Part shown: piece after piece, positions 38,581 to 47,177 of the stretch
Layout: every line of letters begins with the position of its first letter
Numbering within the stretch: the first letter of the stretch is position 1
Source of the DNA: Micromonospora phaseoli
GTDB taxonomy: Bacteria > Actinomycetota > Actinomycetes > Mycobacteriales > Micromonosporaceae
Assembly: GCF_900109115.1 (NCBI RefSeq)
Contig: NZ_FNYV01000004.1
Span: forward strand, 248,001 to 312,000
Length of the DNA stretch: 64,000 nucleotides
Direction of reading: 5' to 3'
Program-made: the position numbers and the translations under genes
Notes under the pieces: model-generated
The model's input: only the letters and a program-made list of their open reading frames with translations
Database searches by the model: none
What the model was told of the DNA's origin: nothing

Positions 38581-39899
38581 CGCAGGAACCGGTCGAGAAC
38601 CCGCACGCCGAACTGTAGTCCGTCCACCGGGACCCGCTCGTCGATGCCGTGGAACAGCGCCGAGAAGTTCAGGTCGGCCGGCAGCCGCAGCGGCGCGAAG
38701 CCGAAGCAACGGATGCCCAGCTGCGAGAAGGCCTTGGCGTCGGTGCCGCCGGAGAGCATGTACGGCACCGGCCGGGCACCCGGATCCTCGGCCCGCAGCG
38801 CGGCGGACATCGCCATGACCAGGTCGCCGTCGAAGGTGGTCTCCAGCGCGGGCTGACGCTGGACGTACTCGATGGCGATGTCCGGGCCGACCAGCTCGCG
38901 CAGCTGCCGCTCCAGCAGCTCCGACTGCCCGGGCAGGCTGCGGCAGTCGATGGTGGCGCTGGCCCGGCCGGGGATGACGTTGTCCTTGTACCCGGCCGCG
39001 AGCCGGGTCGGGTTGGCGGTGTTGCGGATGGTGGCACCGATGATGTTGGCGATCGGGCCGAGCTTGGCGATCGCGGTCTCCGGGTCCTCCGGGTCCAGCT
39101 CGATGTCGAGCACCTCGGAGACCTCCTCCAGGAAGGCCCGCACGGTATCGGTGACCACCACTGGGAAGCGGTGCCGGCCGATCCGGGCCACGGCCTCGGC
39201 GAGCGCGGTGACCGCGTTGTCGTCGTGCAGCATCGAGCCGTGCCCGGGCCGGCCCTTGGCGTGCAGCCGCAGCCAGTCGATGCCCTTCTGGGCCGTCTCG
39301 ATCAGGTAGAGCCGCCGCGAGGGGTCCACCGTGTACGAGAAGCCGCCGACCTCACCGATCCCCTCGGTGCAGCCGTCGAAGAGGTCCCGGTGCCGGGTGG
39401 CCAGGAAGTGCGCGCCGTACTCGCTGCCCGCCTCCTCGTCGGCGGTGTACGCGAGCACGATGTCCCGCGGCGGTCGCACGCCGGTGCGCTGCCAGTGCCG
39501 CACCACCGCGAGGACCATCGCGTCGAAGTCCTTCATGTCGATGGCGCCCCGGCCCCACAGGTAGCCGTCGCGCAGTTCGCCCGAGAACGGGTGCACCGAC
39601 CACTCGTCGGCGTCGGCGGGCACCACGTCCAGGTGCCCGTGCACGAGCAGCGCGCCCCGACCGGGGTCGGTGCCGGGGATCCGGGCGACCACGTTTGCCC
39701 GTCCCGGCGCCGACTCGTAGAGCGCCGGTTCGATGCCGACATCGGCGAGCTTCTCCGCGACGTACTCGGCGGCCCGGCGTTCCCCGGTACTGGTGGCGTT
39801 GTCGCCCGTGTTCGTGGTGTCGATGCGCAGCAGGTCCCGGCACAGGTCGACGACCTCGTCGGTGGGCGCGGGGAAGGCGGAGTGGAGGTCGCTCGTCAT
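38571..39899 (-). CDS. M20-family metallopeptidase/deacylase
   Basis: The 442-residue di-zinc hydrolase of the M20/M25/M40 clan carries LLVHGHLDVVPAD (first zinc ligand His with the downstream Asp), WGRGAIDMKDFDAM (bridging Asp) and TADEEAGSEYGA (catalytic Glu-Glu). The dimerisation domain with RPGHGSM and the final His in SALFHGIDERVP follow. Activity is probably as a dipeptidase, acyl-amino-acid hydrolase or desuccinylase; the substrate cannot be told from sequence. ATG at 39899 is used. The next gene downstream is the acidic unknown at 37833. Confidence 0.93.
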   Translation of the reverse strand: MTSDLHSAFPAPTDEVVDLCRDLLRIDTTNTGDNATSTGERRAAEYVAEKLADVGIEPALYESAPGRANVVARIPGTDPGRGALLVHGHLDVVPADADEWSVHPFSGELRDGYLWGRGAIDMKDFDAMVLAVVRHWQRTGVRPPRDIVLAYTADEEAGSEYGAHFLATRHRDLFDGCTEGIGEVGGFSYTVDPSRRLYLIETAQKGIDWLRLHAKGRPGHGSMLHDDNAVTALAEAVARIGRHRFPVVVTDTVRAFLEEVSEVLDIELDPEDPETAIAKLGPIANIIGATIRNTANPTRLAAGYKDNVIPGRASATIDCRSLPGQSELLERQLRELVGPDIAIEYVQRQPALETTFDGDLVMAMSAALRAEDPGARPVPYMLSGGTDAKAFSQLGIRCFGFAPLRLPADLNFSALFHGIDERVPVDGLQFGVRVLDRFLRTC

Positions 39900-40004
39900 C
39901 GTGCCTTCATATCAGCCTAGAGTTTCGGTTCGGGCAGGTGCGGGTACTGCCGCGCCCGACCCGCTGCCGTGTCGTCGCGCCGTCCGCCAGCCGAGGAGGG
40001 CACC

Positions 40005-40604
40005 ATGTCCGTCCACCTGCCGCCACTGCCGCCCACTCCCGCCGACGGCTACCAGCCCGCCGGGCGCAGCATCGCCGCCACCATCGCCGAGGAGCACCAG
40101 CAGTTGCTGAGTCTGACCCGGCGGCTGGTCGAGCCGGGCCCGGATCCGGCGCACGGCCGGGAGATCCTGGTGGCCGCGTTGTCCCGGCACCTGTCGGCCG
40201 AGGAGCAGTACCTGCTACCCGCCGTCCGCCAGGCCCTCGCCGACGCCGACAGCCCGGTCGGTGAGGTGTTGGCGGGGGACGCCGCCCTGCTCATGGCGTT
40301 GCGCGGGCTGACCGACGACCGTCTCGCCATGGTCGCTCGCCTGCTCGAGGCACACGTGGTGGCGGTCGACGCGCTGGTGCAGCAGCTGTGCGACGCCGCC
40401 ACCGAGGAGGAGCTGATCCGGCTCGGCAACCGGCTGGAGATCGCCGAGGAGGCCGCCCCGACCCGCCCGCATCCGGGCATGCCGCACACCCCGCCGTGGA
40501 ACCGGATCGTCGAGCCGGCGGTGGGGCTGGTCGACAAGTTCCGGGACGCGGTCACCGGTCGGCACACCCAACTGAGCGAGCTCGCGGAGCCGCCGCAGCG
40601 CTGA
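40005..40604 (+). CDS. hemerythrin HHE-domain protein
   Basis: The 199-residue protein is a four-helix bundle candidate. AATIAEEHQQLLSLTRRL (first His) is followed by LVAALSRHLSAEEQYLLPAVRQAL (H..EE..P) and VARLLEAHVVAVDALV, the repeated His/Glu pattern of HHE cation-binding domains. It is expected to bind a di-iron centre and sense or scavenge oxygen, NO or iron. The C-terminal 50 residues (PHPGMPHTPPWNRIV) are an extension seen in actinobacterial versions. ATG at 40005 follows GAGGAGGG. No obvious functional neighbour. Confidence 0.87.
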   Translation: MSVHLPPLPPTPADGYQPAGRSIAATIAEEHQQLLSLTRRLVEPGPDPAHGREILVAALSRHLSAEEQYLLPAVRQALADADSPVGEVLAGDAALLMALRGLTDDRLAMVARLLEAHVVAVDALVQQLCDAATEEELIRLGNRLEIAEEAAPTRPHPGMPHTPPWNRIVEPAVGLVDKFRDAVTGRHTQLSELAEPPQR

Positions 40605-40692
40605 AAGGCCGGCGGGAGACCCACGACACGTTCACGGTCGTTGATCCGTCCGGACCCTTCCGCCAGCTGCTCGGTGGCCCTACCGTCACTCT

Positions 40693-41691
40693 ATGGATCT
40701 GGAGTTGCGCCACCTGCGGGTGGTCTGCGCCATCGCGGAGACAGGGAGCGTGACCAAGGCGGCCTCGACGCTCGGCCTGGCCCAGCCGGCGCTGACCGCC
40801 CAGCTCCAGCGCATCGAACGGACCCTCGGCGGGCCGCTGTTCGAGCGGGACCGGCGCGGCGCCCGACCGACCGCCCTCGGCGAGCTGGTGCTCGCCCGGG
40901 CCCGGGTGCTGCTGCCGGCGATGAAAGGGTTGCAGGACGAGGCGGCCCGGCTGGCCGGCGCGGGTGACGCGCCACGCCGGTACCGGATCGGCGGGGTCAA
41001 CAGCCCCATCCTGGGCCGGCTGGTGCACCGGCTCGCCGCCGAGCAGCCGCAGGCCCAGATAACCACGCACGCCTCCTGGTCGGTCGACGAGCTGGCCCAG
41101 CTGGTCGCCGGGGCGCGGCTGGACTACGCGCTGACCGGGGTCTGCGGCGACTCCACCCCGTCGGCGGACTACGGGCTGAGCTGGCGGGAGGTGGCCGTCG
41201 ACCCGGTCATGGTGCTGCTGCCGGAGACCCACCCGCTGGCCAACCGGGACGAGGTGGACCTGGCCGACCTGCGGCACGAGCAGTGGGTCGCGGCCCCGGG
41301 CGACGGCTGCTTCGGTGACTGTTTCGCCGCCGCCTGCGCGCGGTCCGGCTTCACTCCCCGCAAGGTGTACGAGGCCGACGTGCGCAGCTGTATCGACCTG
41401 GTCGACGCCGGCGAGGCGGTGGCGCTGTGCCAGGCCACGTTCCGCCCGGTGGCCGGCCTGGTGACCCGCCGGCTCGCCGGCTCGCCGCTGCGCTGGCGGC
41501 TGATGCTGGGCTGGCACCCGGAATCCCCGGCCGCCCCGACCGCCGACCTGGTGCTGGAGACGGCTCTGGTGGCGTACACCGACGCCCTCGCGCCGCATCC
41601 GGCGTACCTGGCCTGGCTGCTGCGCAACCCGGCGTTCGGGGTGCGGCGGCCGGCGCCGGTGCTGGCCGCCGAGCGGGTGCGAAGCGCCTGA
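40693..41691 (+). CDS. LysR-family transcriptional regulator
   Basis: The 332-residue protein has the N-terminal LysR helix-turn-helix: LELRHLRVVCAIAETGSVTKAASTLGLAQPALTAQLQRIERTLGGPLFERD. The periplasmic-binding-protein-like effector domain (about 93-305) follows. The effector region holds unusual cysteines (GDGCFGDCFAAACARSGF, SCIDL, LCQAT), which could support redox sensing. The final 25 residues are a basic extension. The target is unknown; the upstream hemerythrin gene is on the same strand with an 88-base gap. The start is ATG at 40693. Confidence 0.92.
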   Translation: MDLELRHLRVVCAIAETGSVTKAASTLGLAQPALTAQLQRIERTLGGPLFERDRRGARPTALGELVLARARVLLPAMKGLQDEAARLAGAGDAPRRYRIGGVNSPILGRLVHRLAAEQPQAQITTHASWSVDELAQLVAGARLDYALTGVCGDSTPSADYGLSWREVAVDPVMVLLPETHPLANRDEVDLADLRHEQWVAAPGDGCFGDCFAAACARSGFTPRKVYEADVRSCIDLVDAGEAVALCQATFRPVAGLVTRRLAGSPLRWRLMLGWHPESPAAPTADLVLETALVAYTDALAPHPAYLAWLLRNPAFGVRRPAPVLAAERVRSA

Positions 41692-41711
41692 GCGCGGGTA
41701 AGCGGGCGGGT

Positions 41712-41948
41712 ATGACCGACCTCTATCCCGCCGCCGACGACCGCGAGGTCCTGCGCCAGGCGGCCGCCGCGCACACCACCGCCGTCCGGAACGTGGAAGC
41801 CTTCCTGCGCCGTTTGCCGGAGGTACCCGACCCGGCCGACCTGGCCGAGTACGCCGCCCTGCTCACCCGCGAGGAGCAGACCCGCGCCGACCGCCAGACA
41901 GCCGCCGACGACGTCGGTCTGGCCATCGCCAGCCTGGAATCCGAGTAA
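41712..41948 (+). CDS. small helical protein, unknown function
   Basis: The 78-residue protein (MTDLYPAADDREVLRQAAAAHTTAVRNVEAFLRRLPEVP...) is wholly alpha-helical in appearance and lacks known motifs. It starts 20 bases after the LysR stop at an ATG preceded by GCGGGCGGGT, a weak ribosome site, so it may be co-transcribed with lysR. An inverted repeat follows at 41956. Confidence 0.6.
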   Translation: MTDLYPAADDREVLRQAAAAHTTAVRNVEAFLRRLPEVPDPADLAEYAALLTREEQTRADRQTAADDVGLAIASLESE

Positions 41949-41955
41949 CCCGCCC

Positions 41956-42021
41956 GCGTCGATCTAGGGCTTTTCGTCGTCGCCGGAGATCAACTCGTGA
42001 CGATTCGCCCTAGATCGACGC
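41956..42021. terminator. GATC-bearing inverted repeat between convergent genes
   Basis: Perfect 15-base arms (GCGTCGATCTAGGGC and its complement) are separated by 36 bases, between the 78-residue protein gene and DUF3140. The loop, read on the minus strand, contains CGAATCGTC, as does the element at 29398-29470. Bidirectional terminator or dispersed palindromic repeat. Confidence 0.7.
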
Positions 42022-42048
42022 AGGTGGGTGGGATGCTGGGCAGGACTG

Positions 42049-42399
42049 TCAGCGTTCGACGAGGACGTCGTGGCCCAGGTCGAGCAGGCTGTGCCGCCAC
42101 TCGTCGTCGGCGTTGCCCCGGCTGGGCTTCGCCGCCGTCAGCGACCGGATCCGATCGACGGCCTCGCGCATCACCTCGATGTCACCGGGCGTCAGGTCGA
42201 CCTTGCGTTTGCGCAGCACGGCGAGGATCTGCCGGCCCGGTTCCGGCAGATCCAGATCCGGATCCGGGCCGAACGCGTCCTCGCCGGAGCCGCGGGTCAG
42301 CAGCCACTGCCGCAGCTGCTCGGACGGCACGTTGACCTCGGCGTGGAAGTCCTCCCACAGCACTTCCACCTCGGGGTCGAGTCGCTGCTCGCGTACCAT
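42049..42399 (-). CDS. DUF3140 family protein
   Basis: The 116-residue protein begins MVREQRLDPEVEVLWEDFHAEVNV and contains LRQWLLTRGSGEDAF and GRQILAVLRKRKVDLTPGDIEVMREAVDRI, the DUF3140 pattern. It is a small helical protein of unknown function; some members have been suggested to bind DNA, but I see no proof here. ATG at 42399 has GAGGAGGG 4 bases upstream and overlaps the stop of the 54-codon gene (TGATG). Confidence 0.85.
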   Translation of the reverse strand: MVREQRLDPEVEVLWEDFHAEVNVPSEQLRQWLLTRGSGEDAFGPDPDLDLPEPGRQILAVLRKRKVDLTPGDIEVMREAVDRIRSLTAAKPSRGNADDEWRHSLLDLGHDVLVER

Positions 42400-42563
42400 C
42401 AGCCCTCCTCTGCCGGCGGCGACCCGGACGGCTCCGGGTGCCCCTCGTCGGTCTGCCCGCCAAGCCCTTCCGCCGGCACCTGCACCCGGGCGGGGTTGGC
42501 TGTCGGTGGCGCCAGGATCGCCTCGGTGAACTCGTCGTCGCGGGCCTCGTCCGGTTCGGTCAT
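42399..42563 (-). CDS. 54-residue acidic protein coupled to DUF3140
   Basis: A short gene between clpC-like and DUF3140: ATG at 42563 with GGAGGGG 6 bases upstream, and TGA overlapping the DUF3140 ATG by one base (TGATG). The product (MTEPDEARDDEFTEAILAPP..., ending SGSPPAEEG) is acidic, Pro/Glu-rich and probably disordered. No homologue is recognised. The ribosome site and the overlap on one side, with only 14 bases to the clpC-like stop on the other, support it as real. Confidence 0.65.
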   Translation of the reverse strand: MTEPDEARDDEFTEAILAPPTANPARVQVPAEGLGGQTDEGHPEPSGSPPAEEG

Positions 42564-42577
42564 CGGTACCCCTCCGG

Positions 42578-45130
42578 TCAGCGAGGATGCGATGTCGTCG
42601 CCCTCGCGTGGCCCCGGCCGGCCGCCACGTCGAAAGTGAGCCGACCGTCCCGGGCGTCGACGGTGACCCGCTGGCCGGGTGAGATCTCCTGCTCCAGCAG
42701 CATCCGGGACAGGTGGTTGTCCACCTCCCGCTGGATGACCCGGCGCAGCGGCCGGGCACCGAACTCCGGCTGGTAGCCGTGCTCGGCGAGCCAGTCGACG
42801 CCGGCGGTGGTGAACTCCACCTCGATGTCCTGCGCGTGCAGCCGGCGGCGGGTCTCCTCGAGCAGCAGGCCGGTGATCTGGCGCAGCTGCTCGGCCTCCA
42901 GCCGGCGAAAGATGATCACCTCGTCGATGCGGTTGAGGAACTCCGGACGGAAGTTCTCCTGCAGCCGGCGCATCAACCGTTCCCGCAGCTCATCGGTCTC
43001 CTGCTCACTGCCGGGCTCGCCGGTACCGAAACCGACCGCGCGCTGGGCGCCGGTGATCATCTCGGAGCCGATGTTGCTCGTCATGATCAGGACAGTGTTC
43101 TTGAAGTTGACCGTACGGCCCTGGCTGTCGGTGAGCCGTCCGTCGTCGAGCACCTGCAACAGGATGTTGAACACGTCGGGATGGGCCTTCTCGATCTCGT
43201 CGAGCAGCACCACCGCGTACGGGCGGCGGCGCACCGCCTCGGTGAGCTGCCCGGCCTCCTCGTACCCGACGTAGCCGGGCGGCGCGCCGACCAGCCGGCT
43301 GACCGTGTGTCGTTCCTGGAACTCGCTCATGTCCACCCGGACCATCCGGTCCGACTCGCCGAACAACGCCTCGGCCAGGGACCGGGCCAGTTCGGTCTTG
43401 CCGACGCCGGTGGGGCCGAGGAACAGGAAGCTGCCCATCGGCCGGTTCGGGTCGGCCAGACCGGTACGGGAGCGGCGGACCGCCTCGGCGACCGCGGTGA
43501 CCGCGTCGTCCTGCCCGACGACCTTCTCGTGCAGCTGACCCTCCAGCCGCAGCAGCCGGTCCCTTTCCTCCTCGGTGAGCTGGCTGGCCGGGATGCCGGT
43601 GGCCCGGGAGACCACCTCGGCGATCTCCTCCGGCCCCACCTGTGGCACCTGGCTGCCGTTGCCGTCGTCGCCCTGGGCCCGCTGCACCTGCCGCTCCAGC
43701 TCGGCGACCCGGTCGCGCAGCGACGAGGCGCGCTCGTACTGCTCGTCGGCGACCGCCTGCTCCTTGTCCCGGCGTACCTCCTCGAGCTGCTGCTCCAGGT
43801 CCCGCACGTCGGCGTCGGGCGTCCGGGTACGCAGCCGCACCCGGGCCCCGGCCTGGTCGATCAGGTCGATCGCCTTGTCCGGCAGGAAACGGTCGGTGAC
43901 GTAGCGGTCGGACAGCTCGGTGGCGGCGACCAGCGCCTCGTCGGTGAAGCGCACCTGGTGGTGGGCCTCGTAGCGGTCACGCAGGCCGCGCAGGATGGCC
44001 ACGGTGTCCTCGACGGTGGGCTCCGGCACGAAGACCGGCTGGAAGCGCCGGGCCAGCGCGGCGTCCTTCTCGATGGTGCGTCGGTACTCGTCGAGCGTGG
44101 TCGCGCCGATCACCCGCAACTCGCCACGGGCCAGCGCCGGCTTGAGCATGTTGGACGCGTCCATGCCGCCCTCGCTGCCCGCACCGCCCGCACCGACCAG
44201 GGTGTGGATCTCGTCCAGGAAAACGATCAGCTCTTCCCGGTGGGCCCGGATCTCGTCGATCACCTTCTTCAGCCGCTCCTCGAAGTCACCCCGGTAGCGG
44301 GTGCCGGCGACCAGCCCGGCCAGGTCGAGCTGGATCACCCGCTTGCCGAGCAGCGTCTGCGGCACGTCGCCGTCGCAGATCTTCTCGGCCAGGCCCTCCA
44401 CGATGGCGGTCTTGCCGACGCCGGCCTCGCCGATCAGCACCGGGTTGTTCTTGGTGCGCCGGGAGAGAATCTCCACCGCCTGCTCGATCTCGTCGGCGCG
44501 TCCGATGACCGGGTCGATCTGGTCGTTGCGGGCCAGTTCGGTGAGGTCCTGACCGTACTGGTCGAGCGTCGGGGTGCCCCGGTCCGGCCGTGGGCCACCG
44601 GCCGGACCGCGTTCGGCGTTTGCGGCCTGCAGGGACTCCGGCTGGATGCGACCGGCGGCGAGCATCCGGCCGGCCGGTGACTCGGGGTTAAGCGGCAGGG
44701 CCATCAGGATGTGCTCGGGTCCGATGTAGTTCGCCCCCATCGCCCGGGAGAGCTGGTGGGCGTCGAGCAGGGCCCGCTTGGCCGCCGGGGTCAGCGACAG
44801 GTTCGGCGGGACCTCGCCGTGCGGAGCGCCGTCGCTCCGCCCGCCCAACGCGTTGACCAGGGTGTCCGGGTCCGCGCCCGCCCGCCGGACCAGATCACGC
44901 AACGGCTCGCGCTGCAGCGCCGCCCAGAGCAGATGGTCGGTGTCCAGATCGTTGCTCTGCTTCTGGGCCGCCCGGCGTGCCGCGTCGGCCAGCATCTCCC
45001 GCGCGTCGGCGGTCATCAGTCGGGTGATGTCGACCCGGTGGGCGGGTCGTCGCCCGCCCTCGCCCCGTCCGAAGTACCGCGCGAGGAACTCGTCCCACGG
45101 GTCGGAGCCGAAGTCGCCGGGTCCAATCAT
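42578..45130 (-). CDS. ClpC/ClpA-type AAA+ unfoldase
   Basis: The 850-residue Hsp100 protein has an N-terminal double Clp repeat domain (about 35-175) and AAA-1 with Walker A GEAGVGKT (about 234-241). A short middle domain with a UVR-like stretch (about 410-460, [21 protein letters not shown]) precedes AAA-2 with Walker A GPTGVGKT (about 572-579) and the C-terminal domain. The short UVR-type middle domain is ClpC-like rather than ClpB-like. The usual ClpC ClpP-docking tripeptide region (VGLGF in ClpC1) reads AVGFGTG here, so ClpP binding is uncertain. An unusual N-terminus, [21 protein letters not shown], precedes the Clp repeats. It is probably a second ClpC paralogue rather than the housekeeping copy. 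ATG at 45130 has GGAGGA upstream. Confidence 0.9.
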   Translation of the reverse strand: MIGPGDFGSDPWDEFLARYFGRGEGGRRPAHRVDITRLMTADAREMLADAARRAAQKQSNDLDTDHLLWAALQREPLRDLVRRAGADPDTLVNALGGRSDGAPHGEVPPNLSLTPAAKRALLDAHQLSRAMGANYIGPEHILMALPLNPESPAGRMLAAGRIQPESLQAANAERGPAGGPRPDRGTPTLDQYGQDLTELARNDQIDPVIGRADEIEQAVEILSRRTKNNPVLIGEAGVGKTAIVEGLAEKICDGDVPQTLLGKRVIQLDLAGLVAGTRYRGDFEERLKKVIDEIRAHREELIVFLDEIHTLVGAGGAGSEGGMDASNMLKPALARGELRVIGATTLDEYRRTIEKDAALARRFQPVFVPEPTVEDTVAILRGLRDRYEAHHQVRFTDEALVAATELSDRYVTDRFLPDKAIDLIDQAGARVRLRTRTPDADVRDLEQQLEEVRRDKEQAVADEQYERASSLRDRVAELERQVQRAQGDDGNGSQVPQVGPEEIAEVVSRATGIPASQLTEEERDRLLRLEGQLHEKVVGQDDAVTAVAEAVRRSRTGLADPNRPMGSFLFLGPTGVGKTELARSLAEALFGESDRMVRVDMSEFQERHTVSRLVGAPPGYVGYEEAGQLTEAVRRRPYAVVLLDEIEKAHPDVFNILLQVLDDGRLTDSQGRTVNFKNTVLIMTSNIGSEMITGAQRAVGFGTGEPGSEQETDELRERLMRRLQENFRPEFLNRIDEVIIFRRLEAEQLRQITGLLLEETRRRLHAQDIEVEFTTAGVDWLAEHGYQPEFGARPLRRVIQREVDNHLSRMLLEQEISPGQRVTVDARDGRLTFDVAAGRGHARATTSHPR

Positions 45131-45267
45131 CGCTATCCTCCGCGGTCGAGCGCGAGACGGTCGGCACGGGCTACCCAGCCCCCGGCCGGACAAACGCCGC
45201 CGGCCGGCACCTCGGGACGCGGGCGCGGCGCGGCCGGGGCCGGCACGACTGATGGCAGGCTGTGGGG

Positions 45268-45657
45268 ATGAACCCGACACCGCTGCTCATCGTGGACGCC
45301 GCCAACGTGGTCGGGTCCCGCCCCAACGGCTGGTGGCGCGACCGGGCCGGCTTCACCGCCCGGCTGCGGGACACGCTGGCCCCGCTGGGCGCGCAGGGCA
45401 TGCCGCCGGACCTGCCCCCGCCGGTCGAGGTGGTGCTGGTGGTGGAGGGCGCGGCGCGGGACGTGCCGGGGGTCGACGGGGTACGCGTGGAGCCCGCCGT
45501 CGGCTCCGGCGACGACGCCGTGGTCGACCTGGTCGCACGCGCCGCGGACCGGCGACGTCTGGTGGTCACCGCCGACCGTGAGCTACGGGAACGGGTCACC
45601 GCGCTCGGCGCCGAGGTGCGCGGGCCGCGCTGGCTGGACGGCCGTGGCAGTCCGTGA
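45268..45657 (+). CDS. NYN/YacP-like nuclease-fold protein
   Basis: The 129-residue protein begins MNPTPLLIVDAANVVGSRPNGWWRDRAGF; LIVDAANVVG is the first acidic motif of NYN/PIN-like RNases. Further acidic residues lie in GSGDDAVVDLVARAADRRRLVVTADRELRERV. The pattern GSGDD...D, TADRELR matches the predicted metal-binding site. It could be an RNase of the YacP/Rae1-like group, though small. ATG at 45268. It is divergent from the ClpC-like gene. Confidence 0.75.
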   Translation: MNPTPLLIVDAANVVGSRPNGWWRDRAGFTARLRDTLAPLGAQGMPPDLPPPVEVVLVVEGAARDVPGVDGVRVEPAVGSGDDAVVDLVARAADRRRLVVTADRELRERVTALGAEVRGPRWLDGRGSP

Positions 45658-45804
45658 CAGCCCGCCCACGGGTCCCACGAATCGGACCTGGCGCGCCTGT
45701 GGTCGACAACCGGTCAGCGAGGCAGGAACACTGACAGGGCGCATGTACTGTCCCCTACCGGCATAGGCTCTAATGGAGTCCTCCCCGCCCCCAGGAGGTT
45801 CCGC

Positions 45805-46065
45805 GTGGCGAGCGTCGCCGAGCTCAAAGCAGCCATCGATGTCGCGCTTCAGCAGATCGGTGACGGCCAGAGCGCCGTGCAGGCCGCCGGCGAGAAACTT
45901 GCCGAGGCGCAACAGACCCTCGCCGGCGCGCTGGAGGGCAGCGGCCACACCACGGTCGAGGCGGCGCAGGCGTCACTGACCCAGGCCAGCCAGGAGCTGG
46001 AGGAGTGCCTCGCCGCGACGCTCGTCGCGGTCGAGCAGGCCCAGCAGTACGTCTCGACGCTGTAG
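45805..46065 (+). CDS. 86-residue helical protein, first gene of the FtsK-ATPase operon
   Basis: The GTG at 45805 is preceded by AGGAGG at 6 bases. The product (MASVAELKAAIDVALQQIGDGQSAVQAAGEKLAEAQQTL...) is entirely helical with heptad-like Ala/Leu spacing, ends AVEQAQQYVSTL, and has one Cys. It has the size and antiparallel-helix look of WXG100 proteins but lacks the WxG turn and a YxxxD/E tail; the mid-protein break is GALEGSGHTTVEAA. Its stop is 8 bases before the next gene. It is probably a structural or adaptor partner of the downstream ATPase. Confidence 0.75.
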   Translation: MASVAELKAAIDVALQQIGDGQSAVQAAGEKLAEAQQTLAGALEGSGHTTVEAAQASLTQASQELEECLAATLVAVEQAQQYVSTL

Positions 46066-46073
46066 GGGCGGGC

Positions 46074-47177
46074 GTGTCCATCGTCGAGGAGATCGGCGCG
46101 CAGGTCCGTGCCGCCGCCGAGGACCTGCCGCAGGGCCTGCTGGGCCAGGCACTGGAGAAGTTCGGGCTGGCCAGCGAGCGGCTGCGCTGGGTACGCCAGG
46201 AGTCGGCCAACCCGATGGGCGTGCCGGAGCTCTCCGCCGCCACCGAGCACGCCGAGACCGCCGGGTACGCGCTGCGGGTGGCCCAGGAGCAGCTGACCGC
46301 GTACCTGGCCGCGATCGGCCTGGCCCCCGACGGCGCGCCACCCGCCAACGGAGCGCCGGAGCGCCGGCCGGTGCACGACGCACCCGGTGCGGCCGAGCCG
46401 GTGGCCGCCGCCCCGGAGCCCGCCGGCGAGGTGCGGTTGCGCCGCTGGTGGTCGGTGCGGGTGGCGGAGCTGACCGGCGGGCGGGAGGGTCCGGCCGAGG
46501 ATCCCGACGAGCGGATAGCCGACTCCCGGGACCTGCTGCAGCGGGTGGTACGCGGGGTGCGCGCCGGTGACCGCGACCGGCTGCACCGGGACCTGCGTGG
46601 CGCGCACGCCGATGTCGGCCTGGGCCTGGCCGCCGTGGCTCCACCGCTGCTGCGTGACCTCGCCGGTGAGCTGCTGGGCCACCCGCCACGCGGCGACGAC
46701 CTGAGCCGGCTGCATCGCGAACTGGACGGACGGGTCCGGGACCTGCTGCCCGGCCTGCCCGCACCGGTGCTGGACACCCTGCTCACCCGGGTCTGCCGAA
46801 TGCCACCACCCCGGCGCGGCGAGGGCGAGCAGCCGCACGCCGCCGATCCGGCGGTCACCGCCGGGGTGCTCACCGGCGTCCTGCTCGCCCGCCTCGGCCG
46901 CGACCTACCGCCCGAGCACGGCACCGGACCGGGCCGCAGCGGAGCGGGCGGCAGCGGAGCAGGCGGCAGCGGCGGTTCGGGCGGCAGCGGCGGTTCGGGC
47001 GGCGGTAGGTCCGCCGAGCTTGGCGGCGGACCGGGCGGCGGCCGGCGGCCGGAGCACGGCGGCACCTCCGGGGCGACCCGGCCAGGGGCCGGCCGCGCGG
47101 CACCGTGGTCCGGGCCACCGTCGCGGCCGACGTCGAACGGGACCACCGGCCGGCCAGGAAGCGGGATCGATGGCTGA
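46074..47177 (+). CDS. 367-residue protein of unknown function, FtsK-ATPase operon
   Basis: The protein begins MSIVEEIGAQVRAAAEDLPQGLLGQALEKFGLASERL and is helical for about 85 residues, resembling the preceding small protein in style. A Pro/Ala linker and a charged helical middle domain (about 120-270, VRLRRWWSVRVAELTGG, DRDRLHRDLRGAHADVGLGLAAVAPPLL) follow. The tail of about 90 residues is Gly/Ser-rich and disordered, with runs of GGSGGSGG. There is no signal peptide or membrane span. It overlaps the ATPase gene by 8 bases. I do not recognise the family; the layout suggests an adaptor with a flexible tether. Confidence 0.75.
   Translation: MSIVEEIGAQVRAAAEDLPQGLLGQALEKFGLASERLRWVRQESANPMGVPELSAATEHAETAGYALRVAQEQLTAYLAAIGLAPDGAPPANGAPERRPVHDAPGAAEPVAAAPEPAGEVRLRRWWSVRVAELTGGREGPAEDPDERIADSRDLLQRVVRGVRAGDRDRLHRDLRGAHADVGLGLAAVAPPLLRDLAGELLGHPPRGDDLSRLHRELDGRVRDLLPGLPAPVLDTLLTRVCRMPPPRRGEGEQPHAADPAVTAGVLTGVLLARLGRDLPPEHGTGPGRSGAGGSGAGGSGGSGGSGGSGGGRSAELGGGPGGGRRPEHGGTSGATRPGAGRAAPWSGPPSRPTSNGTTGRPGSGIDG

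Noticed and set aside
42713..44680. 655-codon plus-strand frame over the ClpC-like gene
   Set aside because: Antisense shadow of an intact Hsp100 gene with all motifs on the minus strand.
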